This document shows positions 1 to 7,285 of a DNA stretch of 38,000 bases, in pieces. The stretch comes from an uncultured Pelagibacteraceae bacterium (GTDB lineage: Bacteria; Pseudomonadota; Alphaproteobacteria; Pelagibacterales; Pelagibacteraceae), in assembly GCA_902604175.1 (NCBI GenBank), contig CACKXR010000007.1, positions 1 to 38,000 of the forward strand, given 5' to 3'. Below the pieces are notes generated by a model. The model worked only from the letters and a program-made list of their open reading frames with translations. It made no database searches and was not told the origin of the DNA. Within the stretch, counting starts at the first letter, position 1; each line of letters begins with the position of its first letter. A program made the position numbers and the translations under genes.

Positions 1-414
1 AAAGATGAGAAGGAAATTGAGGACAAAAGAACAATGGCTTTAGTAAATAAACCCAATTATTCTTTACTTCAAGACTCACTTAAAATTGATGATCTAATAG
101 ATCCAAGAATGAACACAGTTTCAAGCATATTAAAACATGTTCACAAAGGTACTATAGAAACCGCATATACAATTATGAATGGTGAATATGAGGTAATTGA
201 AGCTGATATTATAGAGACATCTGAGTTAATTAATAAAGAATTAAAGAATTCAAATTTACCTGATGAGATTAGAATTGGTGCAGTTTTGAGAGGTAATAAA
301 ATAATTATCCCAAGATCAGACTTTGTATTTCTTAAAGATGATAAAGTTGTTTTTTTGGCGAAAAAAGACTCTATTTCAGTTGTAGAAAATATTTTTAGAA
401 TTAGTTCAATCTAA
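1..414 (+). CDS. trkA: Trk potassium uptake system, NAD-binding subunit TrkA, C-terminal part (5' end outside window)
   Basis: The reading frame is open from base 1 and ends with TAA at 412-414, so the gene begins upstream of the window; the ATG at 34 is internal. The visible ~137 residues match a TrkA C-terminal RCK unit: an end of an NAD-binding domain, then a TrkA-C domain recognisable by the segment around IGAVLRGNKIIIPRSDF and the closing KDDKVVFLAKKDSISVVE. TrkA is the cytoplasmic regulatory subunit that gates the TrkH K+ channel in response to nucleotide binding (family knowledge). The trkH start follows after 4 bases, as expected for a trkAH operon. Only the C-terminal portion can be judged. 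Confidence 0.9.
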   Translation, partial: KDEKEIEDKRTMALVNKPNYSLLQDSLKIDDLIDPRMNTVSSILKHVHKGTIETAYTIMNGEYEVIEADIIETSELINKELKNSNLPDEIRIGAVLRGNKIIIPRSDFVFLKDDKVVFLAKKDSISVVENIFRISSI

Positions 415-418
415 TTAG

Positions 419-1825
419 ATGTTGTCGTTTAGAGTAAAATATTTAAGTTTTTTCTTTATTTTAATCTCTGTTTTTTCTTTTTTTAATATTATTTATTCAT
501 ACTATTTTAATTTGTATCTAAATCTAAATACTTATTATGTAAGTTTGATAATTTCAGGTTTAATAAGTATTTTATTTTTCTACCTTAAATCAGATTTAAA
601 AAAACCATCAATCTTTGAAAAAATTTTAACAGTCTTACTTGGTTATATATTGATACCTATTGTTTTATGTATTCCATTTTATTTAAGTATTTATAATTTA
701 ACATTTTTAAATTCACTTTTTGAAACTGTATCAGGATTTACATCTACAGGGTTTAGTATTTTTGACAATATCAAACACATAGATGAAGGATTAATTTTAT
801 GGAGATCTTCAATTCAATGGATTGGTGGGTTATATTTTTTATTTTCTATAATTTTTTTGATTGATATTTATGATGAAAGTTTAAAAAAATCTTTAACAAA
901 CTTTTTATCATTTAGTAGTTCTGAAATGTTAAAACAAACGATTAAAATTTTCCTCTTATATACAAGCTTAACAATTTTTATTTTTATAATTTTAAATATT
1001 TTTGGTATTAGAACATTTAATTCTCTTAATTTAGCAATGACAGCTATTTCTTCAGGAGGTTTTTTACCTGATAATAAACTTTCAAATATATTGATTACTA
1101 ATACACAAATAATTGTTTTCTCTCTTCTGATGTTAATATCTTTTTTTAGTATTTTTTTTATCTATAACCTTATTTTTCTAAGAAAAAAAAATATAAATTT
1201 TTTTTATGAAGATATACACTTATTCTTATATTTTTTAATATTAACAAGCATTTTTTTTATTTTTTTTAGTTACGATAAAAATTTTTCATTAAATTTTTTG
1301 AATTTAGCAAGTAGCATTTCAAATATTGGCATATCGATTGGGGTTGAACAAAATAACCTAACTTTTGTTTTTATAATATTAGTAATTATAGGGGGTTCTT
1401 TTTTTTCAACAAGTTCAGGTTTAAGATTTTTAAAGATTTACTCACTTTCTAAATATTCAATTAATCAAATTCTTTCTTTTAGTAAGCCAAACAAAGTATT
1501 TAAGAATAAGCTTATTTTTTCCAAAAACAATTTTGACACAACTGATATTAATAAATATTTCTTAACAGTCTTGATATTTGTTATTTCTCTTTTTTCATTA
1601 ACTGTTTTATTATCATTGGGTAATATAGAGTTTGAAAATTCGTTCAAAATAGCTGTATTGACTTTGATGAATACTGTTAATTCCTCTGCTTACGGAATTA
1701 GTAATTTCGACTTTCAAAATCTACATTTTTTAACAAAATATTTTCTTATATTTTTTATGATTATAGGAAGGGTTGAATTGTTATCCTTGTTACTGATAGC
1801 TAAAAAATTTCTTTTTAAATATTAA
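419..1825 (+). CDS. trkH: Trk potassium uptake protein, membrane subunit TrkH
   Basis: A 468-residue, very hydrophobic protein with about ten membrane segments, matching the TrkH/KtrB superfamily of K+-translocating subunits. Four pore loops can be seen: STGFS near residues 109-113, SSGGF at 211-215, NIGIS at 302-306 and AYGIS at 424-428, each carrying one glycine at the expected filter position. The conserved GGSFFSTSSGL stretch (325-335) corresponds to the family's membrane-inserted flexible loop. It follows trkA by 4 bases, so the two are probably co-transcribed and coupled. The ATG at 419 is not preceded by a clear Shine-Dalgarno sequence. The surrounding DNA is extremely AT-rich. Ion selectivity for K+ (rather than Na+/K+ symport) is inferred from family and operon. 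Confidence 0.9.
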   Translation: MLSFRVKYLSFFFILISVFSFFNIIYSYYFNLYLNLNTYYVSLIISGLISILFFYLKSDLKKPSIFEKILTVLLGYILIPIVLCIPFYLSIYNLTFLNSLFETVSGFTSTGFSIFDNIKHIDEGLILWRSSIQWIGGLYFLFSIIFLIDIYDESLKKSLTNFLSFSSSEMLKQTIKIFLLYTSLTIFIFIILNIFGIRTFNSLNLAMTAISSGGFLPDNKLSNILITNTQIIVFSLLMLISFFSIFFIYNLIFLRKKNINFFYEDIHLFLYFLILTSIFFIFFSYDKNFSLNFLNLASSISNIGISIGVEQNNLTFVFIILVIIGGSFFSTSSGLRFLKIYSLSKYSINQILSFSKPNKVFKNKLIFSKNNFDTTDINKYFLTVLIFVISLFSLTVLLSLGNIEFENSFKIAVLTLMNTVNSSAYGISNFDFQNLHFLTKYFLIFFMIIGRVELLSLLLIAKKFLFKY

Positions 1826-1844
1826 TTTAGTATTATAACACTAT

Positions 1845-1850
1845 TATAAT
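1845..1850 (+). promoter_or_regulatory. -10 element of tRNA-Arg promoter
   Basis: A perfect TATAAT lies 6 bases before the first base of mature tRNA-Arg. With a 17-base spacer the -35 position reads TTAATT (1822-1827), a weak match. Transcription would start at about 1857, essentially at the mature 5' end. It overlaps no gene, lying just after trkH. Confidence 0.45.
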
Positions 1851-1856
1851 ACTTAT

Positions 1857-1933
1857 GCGCCCTTAGCTCAGCTGGATAGAGCATCGGTTTTCTAAACCGA
1901 GGGTCGGAGGTTCGAATCCTCCAGGGCGCGCCA
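1857..1933 (+). tRNA. tRNA-Arg (anticodon UCU)
   Basis: A complete cloverleaf can be folded by eye. The acceptor arm GCGCCCT (1857-1863) pairs with AGGGCGC (1923-1929), discriminator G1930, CCA encoded at 1931-1933. The D arm is TAGCTCAGCTGGATAGAGC, the anticodon stem TCGGT/ACCGA surrounds loop TTTCTAA with anticodon TCT at 1891-1893, and the T arm carries GGTTCGAATCC. It reads AGA, the dominant arginine codon in the neighbouring genes. No integrase or att-like duplicate is seen beside it. Confidence 0.97.
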
Positions 1934-1971
1934 TCTGTTCATTTTAGGTCATTATTAACTTGAAATTTTTC

Positions 1972-2000
1972 TTGATGGTAAATATTTATCATGCTTAAAT
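1972..2000 (+). promoter_or_regulatory. possible aapJ promoter
   Basis: TTGATG (1972-1977) and TTAAAT (1995-2000) are separated by 17 bases, each matching four of six consensus positions for a housekeeping sigma factor. A near-perfect palindrome (1975-1992) overlaps the spacer. The assignment is weak because AT-rich DNA offers many such matches. Confidence 0.3.
1975..1992. repeat. 18-bp near-perfect palindrome upstream of aapJ
   Basis: ATGGTAAATATTTATCAT reads the same on both strands except for one mismatched pair (G1978 opposite T1989). It sits inside the candidate aapJ promoter and is therefore a candidate operator. No regulator is identified. Confidence 0.5.
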
Positions 2001-2026
2001 TATGAATATTCAAAAGTAATTTTGAA

Positions 2027-2044
2027 TTATTTGTTAACAAATAA
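2027..2044. repeat. 18-bp perfect palindrome just upstream of the aapJ ribosome-binding site
   Basis: TTATTTGTTAACAAATAA is a perfect inverted repeat with no spacer, ending 17 bases before the aapJ ATG and directly before the AAGGAAG ribosome-binding site. Its centre is 52 bp from the centre of the palindrome at 1975-1992, near five helical turns. It could be a protein-binding operator; as RNA, the lack of a loop makes a stable hairpin less likely. Confidence 0.6.
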
Positions 2045-2061
2045 AAACAAAAGGAAGAATA

Positions 2062-3102
2062 ATGTTTAAATACTTAAAACAATTAACTTCTTTAGTCGCT
2101 ATGGTTGCTGTGTTGTTTACTTTTACAACAGAAACTATGGCTGCTAAAAAATCAAAGACACTTAAAAACACTCAAAAAAAGGGTTTTGTAAGATGTGGAG
2201 TATCTCAAGGTCTTCCAGGATTTTCTAATGCTGATGCTGCAGGAAATTGGACTGGTGTTGACGTTGATGTATGTAGAGCAGTAGCTGCTGCAGTACTAGG
2301 TGATGCAAGTAAAGTTAAATATACACCACTAAGTGCTAAAGAAAGGTTTACAGCTTTAACTTCTGGTGAGATTGATATCTTATCAAGAAACACAACTTGG
2401 ACTCTTTCTAGGGATGCTGATATCGGACTTACTTTCGTTGGAGTAAACTTCTACGATGGTCAAGGTTTCATGGTTAGAAAAAGTTCTGGTATTACTTCAA
2501 CAAGCCAATTCAAAAATGGTATCTCAGCTTGTACAAATATTGGTACAACAACTGAGTTAAACATGAGAGACTTCTTTAATTCTAGAGGAATTTCTTATGA
2601 GCCAGTAGCTTTTGAAAAAGCTGATGAAGTCGTAGCTGCCTATGATGCTGGTAGATGTGATACTTATACTACTGATAAATCAGGTTTAGCTGCACAAAGA
2701 ACTAAAATGTCTAATCCTGATGAGCACATCGTGTTACCTGAAACTATTTCAAAAGAGCCATTAGGCCCTGTTGTTAGACAAGGTGATTCTGTATGGGAAG
2801 ATATCGTAAGATGGTCTTTAAATACTATGATTGAGGCTGAGGAGTATGGAATTACTTCTGGCAATGCTGACATGATGAAAACTTCAGACAACCCAGCTAT
2901 CAAAAGATTAGTTGGTTCTGAAGGTGAATTAGGTGCTGCATTCGGTCTTGATAATGACTGGAGTTACAGAATTATCACTCAGGTTGGTAATTATGGTGAA
3001 AGTTATAAAAGAAATATAGCTGATACTGGAATTCTACCAGACAGAGGTCCAAACGAGTTATGGACTAAAGGCGGAATTTTATACGTTCCACCTGCAAGAT
3101 AA
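2062..3102 (+). CDS. aapJ: general L-amino-acid ABC transporter, periplasmic binding protein
   Basis: A 346-residue periplasmic binding protein of the amino-acid (SBP_bac_3) family. The first ~27 residues form a Sec signal peptide ending in TMA just before AKKSK. The core carries the family hallmarks KGFVRCGVSQGLPGFSN, then NWTGVDVDVCRAVAAAVLGD and a second lobe with TTELNMRDFF and YTTDKSGLAAQR, followed by the C-terminal NWSYRI-like segment NDWSYRIITQVGNYGE typical of AapJ/BztA. It binds L-amino acids and delivers them to AapQM. A strong AAGGAAG lies 5-11 bases before the ATG. The gene is more GC-rich and codon-selected than its neighbours, which suggests high expression. A terminator separates it from aapQ. 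SAR11 literature calls this protein YhdW. Confidence 0.95.
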   Translation: MFKYLKQLTSLVAMVAVLFTFTTETMAAKKSKTLKNTQKKGFVRCGVSQGLPGFSNADAAGNWTGVDVDVCRAVAAAVLGDASKVKYTPLSAKERFTALTSGEIDILSRNTTWTLSRDADIGLTFVGVNFYDGQGFMVRKSSGITSTSQFKNGISACTNIGTTTELNMRDFFNSRGISYEPVAFEKADEVVAAYDAGRCDTYTTDKSGLAAQRTKMSNPDEHIVLPETISKEPLGPVVRQGDSVWEDIVRWSLNTMIEAEEYGITSGNADMMKTSDNPAIKRLVGSEGELGAAFGLDNDWSYRIITQVGNYGESYKRNIADTGILPDRGPNELWTKGGILYVPPAR

Positions 3103-3121
3103 TTGTAAATTATACAATTTT

Positions 3122-3153
3122 AAAAAGGGCTAGATTTATCTAGCCCTTTTTTT
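3122..3153 (+). terminator. intrinsic terminator between aapJ and aapQ
   Basis: GGGCTAGA (3127-3134) pairs perfectly with TCTAGCCC (3139-3146) around a four-base loop, extended by an upstream A-run facing a downstream T-run (3147-3153). It lies between the binding-protein gene and its permease genes. Partial read-through would make AapJ in excess over AapQMP, a usual arrangement in binding-protein-dependent transporters. Confidence 0.9.
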
Positions 3154-3176
3154 AATATTAAATATATTCGCTTTTA

Positions 3177-4322
3177 ATGAAGCTTAAAAAAATTCTCCCT
3201 CAACTAGCCACCCTGTTTGTTGTGATTCTTATTTTTGGTTTTTTTACCATGAATGCTCAGCTTAATATGGAAAACAGAGGCATAGACTTTGGATATGGAT
3301 TTCTTACTCAGGAGTCTTCATTTGATGTACAGTTCTCGTTAATAGAGTATAGCGGTTCAGACAGTTATGGTAGAGCATATTTAGTAGGTCTTTTAAACAC
3401 TCTTTTAGTTTCAGTTTTAGGAATTATTATATGTACTATTATCGGGGTTATAATTGGTATTGCTAGACTTTCTCCAAATTACTTAATTAGAACTACAGCA
3501 GCCTGGTACGTTGAATTTTTTAGAAACATACCACTACTTTTACAAATTTTCTTTTGGTATTATGCAGCGTTGAGAGCATTACCATTACCTCAAGATGCAG
3601 AAGCTATTTTTGGCTCCTCTTATTTGACAATTAAAGGTTTTTATACACCTTCTTTGATTTGGAAAAATTTAGATATCTTTATTTATTCAGTTATAGCAGC
3701 AATAATTGCAATAATATTTGTAAGAATTCATGCTAAAAGACTTAGAGAAAATGAAGGTAAACATTTACCTGTATTAAACATTTCCATAGCTATTCTTTTT
3801 ATATTGCCAATTCTAACATTCTTTTTTGGTGGTGTTAATGTTGGTTATGAAACACCGGAACTTAAACAATTAGCAAAAACCTCATTTAAGTTTGAAGGCG
3901 GCTTAAGTATACCTCCAGAATTATTATCATTGGTTATAGCTTTATCACTTTATACAGCAACATTTGTCGCTGAGTGTGTAAGGGCAGGTATTCAAGGTGT
4001 CAGCAAAGGTCAAAGAGAGGCAGCCGCATCAATTGGTTTAAATAGAAAACAAGTTTTAAATTTAATTATAATGCCTCAAGCATTAAGAATAATAATTCCA
4101 CCAACAACTAATCAATATTTAAATTTGACAAAAAACTCATCCTTGGCTGCTGCTATTGCTTACCCTGATCTAGTTTTAGTTTTTGCAGGTACAGCATTGA
4201 TGCAAACGGGAAAAGCGATTGAGATTGTTTCAATTACGATGCTTACATATCTAACTTTAAGTTTGTCAATTTCATTTTTCATGAATTGGTATAACGCCAA
4301 AATTGCAATTGTAGAAAAATAA
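3177..4322 (+). CDS. aapQ: general L-amino-acid ABC transporter, permease AapQ
   Basis: A 381-residue inner-membrane permease of the HisM/GlnP type. An N-terminal membrane segment (about 10-27) is followed by NRGIDFGYGFL, characteristic of AapQ/BztB, and the long form of the domain with extra mid-protein segments. The EAA loop, which contacts the ATPase, is seen as GQREAAASIGLNRKQVLNLIIMPQALR (near residues 280-306). It forms the channel with AapM. It starts shortly after the terminator with no visible Shine-Dalgarno sequence, and its stop overlaps the aapM start (TAATG at 4320-4324). Translation therefore relies either on read-through transcripts or on a weak promoter in 3154-3176. Confidence 0.93.
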   Translation: MKLKKILPQLATLFVVILIFGFFTMNAQLNMENRGIDFGYGFLTQESSFDVQFSLIEYSGSDSYGRAYLVGLLNTLLVSVLGIIICTIIGVIIGIARLSPNYLIRTTAAWYVEFFRNIPLLLQIFFWYYAALRALPLPQDAEAIFGSSYLTIKGFYTPSLIWKNLDIFIYSVIAAIIAIIFVRIHAKRLRENEGKHLPVLNISIAILFILPILTFFFGGVNVGYETPELKQLAKTSFKFEGGLSIPPELLSLVIALSLYTATFVAECVRAGIQGVSKGQREAAASIGLNRKQVLNLIIMPQALRIIIPPTTNQYLNLTKNSSLAAAIAYPDLVLVFAGTALMQTGKAIEIVSITMLTYLTLSLSISFFMNWYNAKIAIVEK

Positions 4323-5593
4323 TGAGCATATTAAATTTATTAAATCCTTCAAAAGACAATCTACAAAGCAATTTGTATTTAGGATCTTTTTTGGTTGGTA
4401 TTTCTCTATTGGATGTATTTCTTAACTCATTTTTAAAATTAAATATTACTTCTTTTTTACCATCAATTATAAGTATACTTTTGCCTTTTTTTCTAGGAAT
4501 GTTTGGTCTTCATTTAATGAGGATTGAATTTTCAGGAATAAAAAACCTGGATAGGTTGAACAAAAATATTAATACAAACAATTTTAATGCAGCATTGACT
4601 TTACTAATCATTTTTTTAATTATTAAAGCAATACCACCTGTAATAAGTTGGATGATTTTAGATGCCAATATTTCAGGTGACTCAAAAGATGCATGTACAG
4701 GATCAGGTGCTTGTTGGACTTATATAAAAGTTTGGTTTAAAAGATTTATGTATGGTATGTATCCAAATGAACAAATTTGGAGAGTAAACCTAGCATTTAT
4801 TTTTTTAGTTGTTTTAGCTTTTGTTGGTTTTATAACTCCGCAAAAGTACAGAAACCTTTTGACCTTATATTACGTTGTAATTTATCCAATTATTGCTTTC
4901 ATATTGATTTATTATTTAATATCTGGTGGTGAATTTGGTTTAGAGTGGGTTGAAACAGGTGCATGGGGAGGTTTATCTTTAACTTTTATTGTTTCTTTTT
5001 TTAGTTTAATTTTTTGCTTTCCTCTAGGAATGGCCCTTGCATTAGGAAGAAGAACTGAGCTGCCAATTATAAAATATGTTTCTGTTGGTTTTATAGAATT
5101 TTGGAGGGGTGTGCCCTTAATAACAGTTTTATTTATGTCTTCTGTCATGTTTCCAATGTTTTTACCTGAAGATTTTTTTATGGATAAACTTGTGAGGGTG
5201 ATCATTGCTATTTCTTTGTTTGAAGCAGCCTATGTTGCAGAGGTTATCAGAGGTGGTCTTCAAGCTCTTCCAAGAGGTCAATACGATGCAGCAAAGTCAT
5301 TAGGTATGGGTTATTGGAAAATGCACATTTTTGTAATATTACCACAAGCATTAAAATTAGTTATACCAGGAATGGCAAATACATTTTTAGCTTTAGTAAA
5401 AGACACTCCTTTGATCTTTGTAGTAGGTTTGGCTGAACTTGCTGGTATGTTACAAATGGCAAAAACAAATCCTAAATGGTTAGGTTATGCTATGGAAGGT
5501 TATGTTTTTGCAGCGATAATTTTCTGGATTATTTGTTATGCAATGAGTAAATATAGCTATAATTTAGAACTCAAATATAAAACTGATAGGTAA
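4322..5593 (+). CDS. aapM: general L-amino-acid ABC transporter, permease AapM
   Basis: A 423-residue permease, the partner of AapQ. The N-terminal half carries AapM-specific extra membrane segments and a periplasmic loop with two cysteines in DACTGSGACW, followed by RFMYGMYPNEQIWRV, a segment typical of AapM/BztC. The C-terminal half is the conserved permease domain with EAA loop GQYDAAKSLGMGYWKMHIFVILPQALK near residues 319-345. The start ATG overlaps the aapQ stop by one base and the stop lies 3 bases before aapP, so aapQMP is one translational unit. Whether the two cysteines form a disulfide is inference. Confidence 0.93.
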   Translation: MSILNLLNPSKDNLQSNLYLGSFLVGISLLDVFLNSFLKLNITSFLPSIISILLPFFLGMFGLHLMRIEFSGIKNLDRLNKNINTNNFNAALTLLIIFLIIKAIPPVISWMILDANISGDSKDACTGSGACWTYIKVWFKRFMYGMYPNEQIWRVNLAFIFLVVLAFVGFITPQKYRNLLTLYYVVIYPIIAFILIYYLISGGEFGLEWVETGAWGGLSLTFIVSFFSLIFCFPLGMALALGRRTELPIIKYVSVGFIEFWRGVPLITVLFMSSVMFPMFLPEDFFMDKLVRVIIAISLFEAAYVAEVIRGGLQALPRGQYDAAKSLGMGYWKMHIFVILPQALKLVIPGMANTFLALVKDTPLIFVVGLAELAGMLQMAKTNPKWLGYAMEGYVFAAIIFWIICYAMSKYSYNLELKYKTDR

Positions 5594-5596
5594 TAG

Positions 5597-6331
5597 ATGT
5601 CGCAAGCAATTATACAAATCAAAGATGTAAACAAGTGGTTTGGTGATTTTCAAGTTCTAAGTGGAATAAACCTTGAGGTTATGCCAAAAGAGAAAATTGT
5701 GGTTTGTGGACCATCTGGATCTGGAAAATCTACTTTAATAAGATGTATAAATAGATTGGAAGAACACCAAGAAGGTAACATAATTATTGATGGTACTGAA
5801 ATTTCAGAAGATACTAAAAATATTGAACAAGTAAGAGCTGAAGTTGGGATGGTATTTCAACAATTCAATTTATTCCCACATTTATCTATATTAGACAATT
5901 GTACGCTTGCACCTATATGGGTAAAAAAATTGCCTAAAAAAAAAGCAGAAGAATTAGCATTAAAACATCTAGAAAGAGTACAGATATTAGATCAAGCTCA
6001 AAAATTTCCTGGTCAATTATCAGGCGGGCAACAACAACGTGTTGCAATTGCAAGAGCTTTGTGCATGGAGCCAAAAATTATGTTATTTGATGAGCCAACA
6101 TCAGCACTAGACCCTGAAATGATTAAAGAGGTTCTAGACGTTATGGTAAATTTAGCAAATCAAGGTATGACAATGATTGTTGTTACACATGAAATGGGAT
6201 TTGCTAAGGAAGTGGCAGATAGTATGATATTTATGGATGAAGGAAAGATAGTAGAAAAGGCCGACACTAAAGAGTTTTTTGCTAATCCTAAAAATGAGAG
6301 AACTAAGCTATTTTTAAGTCAAATTTTATAA
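5597..6331 (+). CDS. aapP: general L-amino-acid ABC transporter, ATPase AapP
   Basis: A 244-residue ABC ATPase with all motifs intact: Walker [10 protein letters not shown] (38-46), Q-loop in [13 protein letters not shown], signature [15 protein letters not shown], Walker [14 protein letters not shown] and the H-loop VVTHEMGFA. It belongs to the polar-amino-acid transporter ATPases (GlnQ/HisP group). It is cytoplasmic, powers AapQM, and is the last gene of the aap cluster. The 187-base gap before the next gene holds no clear strong terminator, only a loose inverted repeat at 6369-6408. Confidence 0.95.
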   Translation: MSQAIIQIKDVNKWFGDFQVLSGINLEVMPKEKIVVCGPSGSGKSTLIRCINRLEEHQEGNIIIDGTEISEDTKNIEQVRAEVGMVFQQFNLFPHLSILDNCTLAPIWVKKLPKKKAEELALKHLERVQILDQAQKFPGQLSGGQQQRVAIARALCMEPKIMLFDEPTSALDPEMIKEVLDVMVNLANQGMTMIVVTHEMGFAKEVADSMIFMDEGKIVEKADTKEFFANPKNERTKLFLSQIL

Positions 6332-6368
6332 AAAACATAAATACTAGACTAATCTTTCATCTGATAAA

Positions 6369-6408
6369 TCAAGCTTAATATATGTTTTTATTAGTAACTT
6401 ATGCTTGA
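6369..6408 (+). repeat. inverted repeat with long loop downstream of aapP
   Basis: TCAAGCTTAA (6369-6378) and TTATGCTTGA (6399-6408) are inverted copies with one mismatch, separated by 20 bases. The following tract CAGCTTTTAAAATCTT is only weakly T-rich, so this could be a poor terminator for the aap operon or an unrelated structure. Seen in sequence; function unknown. Confidence 0.35.
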
Positions 6409-6452
6409 CAGCTTTTAAAATCTTATAAAATTACAGTAAAATATAAAAATTT

Positions 6453-6483
6453 TTCTGTTGCAGGGAATATAAATATTCTGTTG
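6453..6483 (+). promoter_or_regulatory. candidate operator for the XRE regulator (direct and inverted repeats)
   Basis: TTCTGTTG occurs twice, at 6453-6460 and 6476-6483, 23 bases apart. Between them GAATAT (6465-6470) and ATATTC (6473-6478) form a 6-bp inverted repeat with a two-base spacer. Small XRE regulators commonly bind such elements in their own promoter. The link is positional only. Confidence 0.3.
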
Positions 6484-6518
6484 AATGAGACTTTAAAATT
6501 TAATTAAGAGGGGTCTTA

Positions 6519-6890
6519 ATGGAAGATAATTTCAACAAACACTTAGGCAACAAGCTTAAGCTAAGAAGATTAGCTTTAGGTTTGACACAGACTAAGGTGG
6601 CCAAAGCAATCAACGTGACATTTCAACAAATTCAAAAATACGAAAAAGGTACTAACGGAGTAAGTTCAATTAGGTTATTACAATTATCAAATTATTTAAA
6701 GGTTCCAATAAATTATTTTTTTGAAGATTTTTCAGAATATTTAATTAATTTAGAAAAATCTCAAGAAGGTCATATGAATGTGAATTATAATTTTTTAACA
6801 AAATTATATTCTGAGTTGACAGCTGACCAAAAATTAAAATTTAATAAATCCTTACATATTTCATCAGTTGGAATTACAAAGACTGGCTGA
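6519..6890 (+). CDS. XRE-family (Cro/CI-type) helix-turn-helix transcriptional regulator
   Basis: A 123-residue protein whose first ~70 residues form a complete Cro/CI HTH domain: RLALGLTQTKVAKAINVTF, then QQIQKYEKGTNGVSS and LLQLSNYLKVPINYFFE. The FQQIQKYEKG signature is shared by the stand-alone XRE regulators common in alphaproteobacteria (SinR/PraR-like). The remaining ~50 residues show no recognised domain and end without a dimerisation motif I can name. A strong AGAGGGG ribosome-binding site precedes the ATG. The gene stands alone between the aap operon and two tRNA genes. Its targets cannot be told from the sequence; nearby repeats (6453-6483) suggest autoregulation. Confidence 0.85.
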   Translation: MEDNFNKHLGNKLKLRRLALGLTQTKVAKAINVTFQQIQKYEKGTNGVSSIRLLQLSNYLKVPINYFFEDFSEYLINLEKSQEGHMNVNYNFLTKLYSELTADQKLKFNKSLHISSVGITKTG

Positions 6891-6962
6891 AATATAATTT
6901 AGTTAAGACTCGTAAATAAATTTTATAATTTTTTATTTTATTTTTTTAATCTGAAACTTTTT

Positions 6963-7038
6963 TGGCTCCTCGGGCAGGACTCGAACCTGCGACCAATTGA
7001 TTAACAGTCAACTGCTCTACCAACTGAGCTACCGAGGA
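6963..7038 (-). tRNA. tRNA-Asn (anticodon GUU)
   Basis: On the minus strand the acceptor TCCTCGG (7038-7032) pairs with CCGAGGA, followed by discriminator G and an encoded CCA (6965-6963). The D arm is GCTCAGTTGGTAGAGC, the anticodon stem GTTGA/TCAAT (one G-U pair) encloses CTGTTAA with anticodon GTT (complement at 7003-7005), and the T arm is GCAGGTTCGAGTCCTGC. It lies 48 bases downstream of tRNA-Cys on the same strand, so one transcript is likely. Confidence 0.97.
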
Positions 7039-7086
7039 ATGTAAAAAGCAACTTACTTTTTTTTATAACTAAAACAAGATCTATTT

Positions 7087-7160
7087 TGGAGGCAACGCCC
7101 GGAATCGAACCGGGATACAAGGATTTGCAATCCTCTGCGTAACCATTCCGCCACGTTGCC
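7087..7160 (-). tRNA. tRNA-Cys (anticodon GCA)
   Basis: On the minus strand the acceptor GGCAACG (7160-7154) pairs with CGTTGCC (7097-7091), discriminator T, and CCA encoded at 7089-7087. The anticodon stem GAGGA/TCCTT encloses TTGCAAA with anticodon GCA, and the T arm is CCCGGTTCGATTCCGGG. On the minus strand a TATAAG lies about 14 bases upstream of the mature 5' end and may be its -10 element. Confidence 0.97.
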
Positions 7161-7246
7161 ATCTTATTTTTTGACTTATAGCTACAGATGCCTTTTTATA
7201 TTAAATATTTTTCATTAGTCTATTAAATAACGATATAAATTGATTA

Positions 7247-7274
7247 TTGTTAATTTGGATTATTAAATTATAAA
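7247..7274 (+). promoter_or_regulatory. candidate promoter of valS operon
   Basis: TTGTTA (7247-7252), a 16-base spacer and TATAAA (7269-7274) resemble a housekeeping promoter. The predicted start point would be only about 5 bases before the valS ATG, and no Shine-Dalgarno sequence is present, so the mRNA may be nearly leaderless. Confidence 0.4.
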
Positions 7275-7285
7275 CTTTAAAATCC

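Noticed and set aside
1857..2061. tRNA-Arg as an integration site for a mobile element
   Set aside because: No integrase, no second copy of the tRNA 3' end, and the following genes are core transporter genes.
2664..2903. 79-codon minus-strand frame inside aapJ
   Set aside because: Shadow of a highly codon-biased gene; no ribosome-binding site or recognisable protein.
4912..5205. 97-codon minus-strand frame inside aapM
   Set aside because: Antisense to conserved permease coding sequence; its composition mirrors the membrane segments of aapM.
6405..6430. TTGACA at 6405-6410 as a -35 for the XRE gene
   Set aside because: The best -10-like TATAAA (6424-6429) is only 13 bases away, too short for a standard promoter, and no good match lies at 16-18 bases.
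6891..7285. Further RNA genes or a terminator in the region around tRNA-Asn and tRNA-Cys
   Set aside because: Apart from the two tRNAs and a candidate valS promoter I see only AT-rich sequence without a convincing hairpin.
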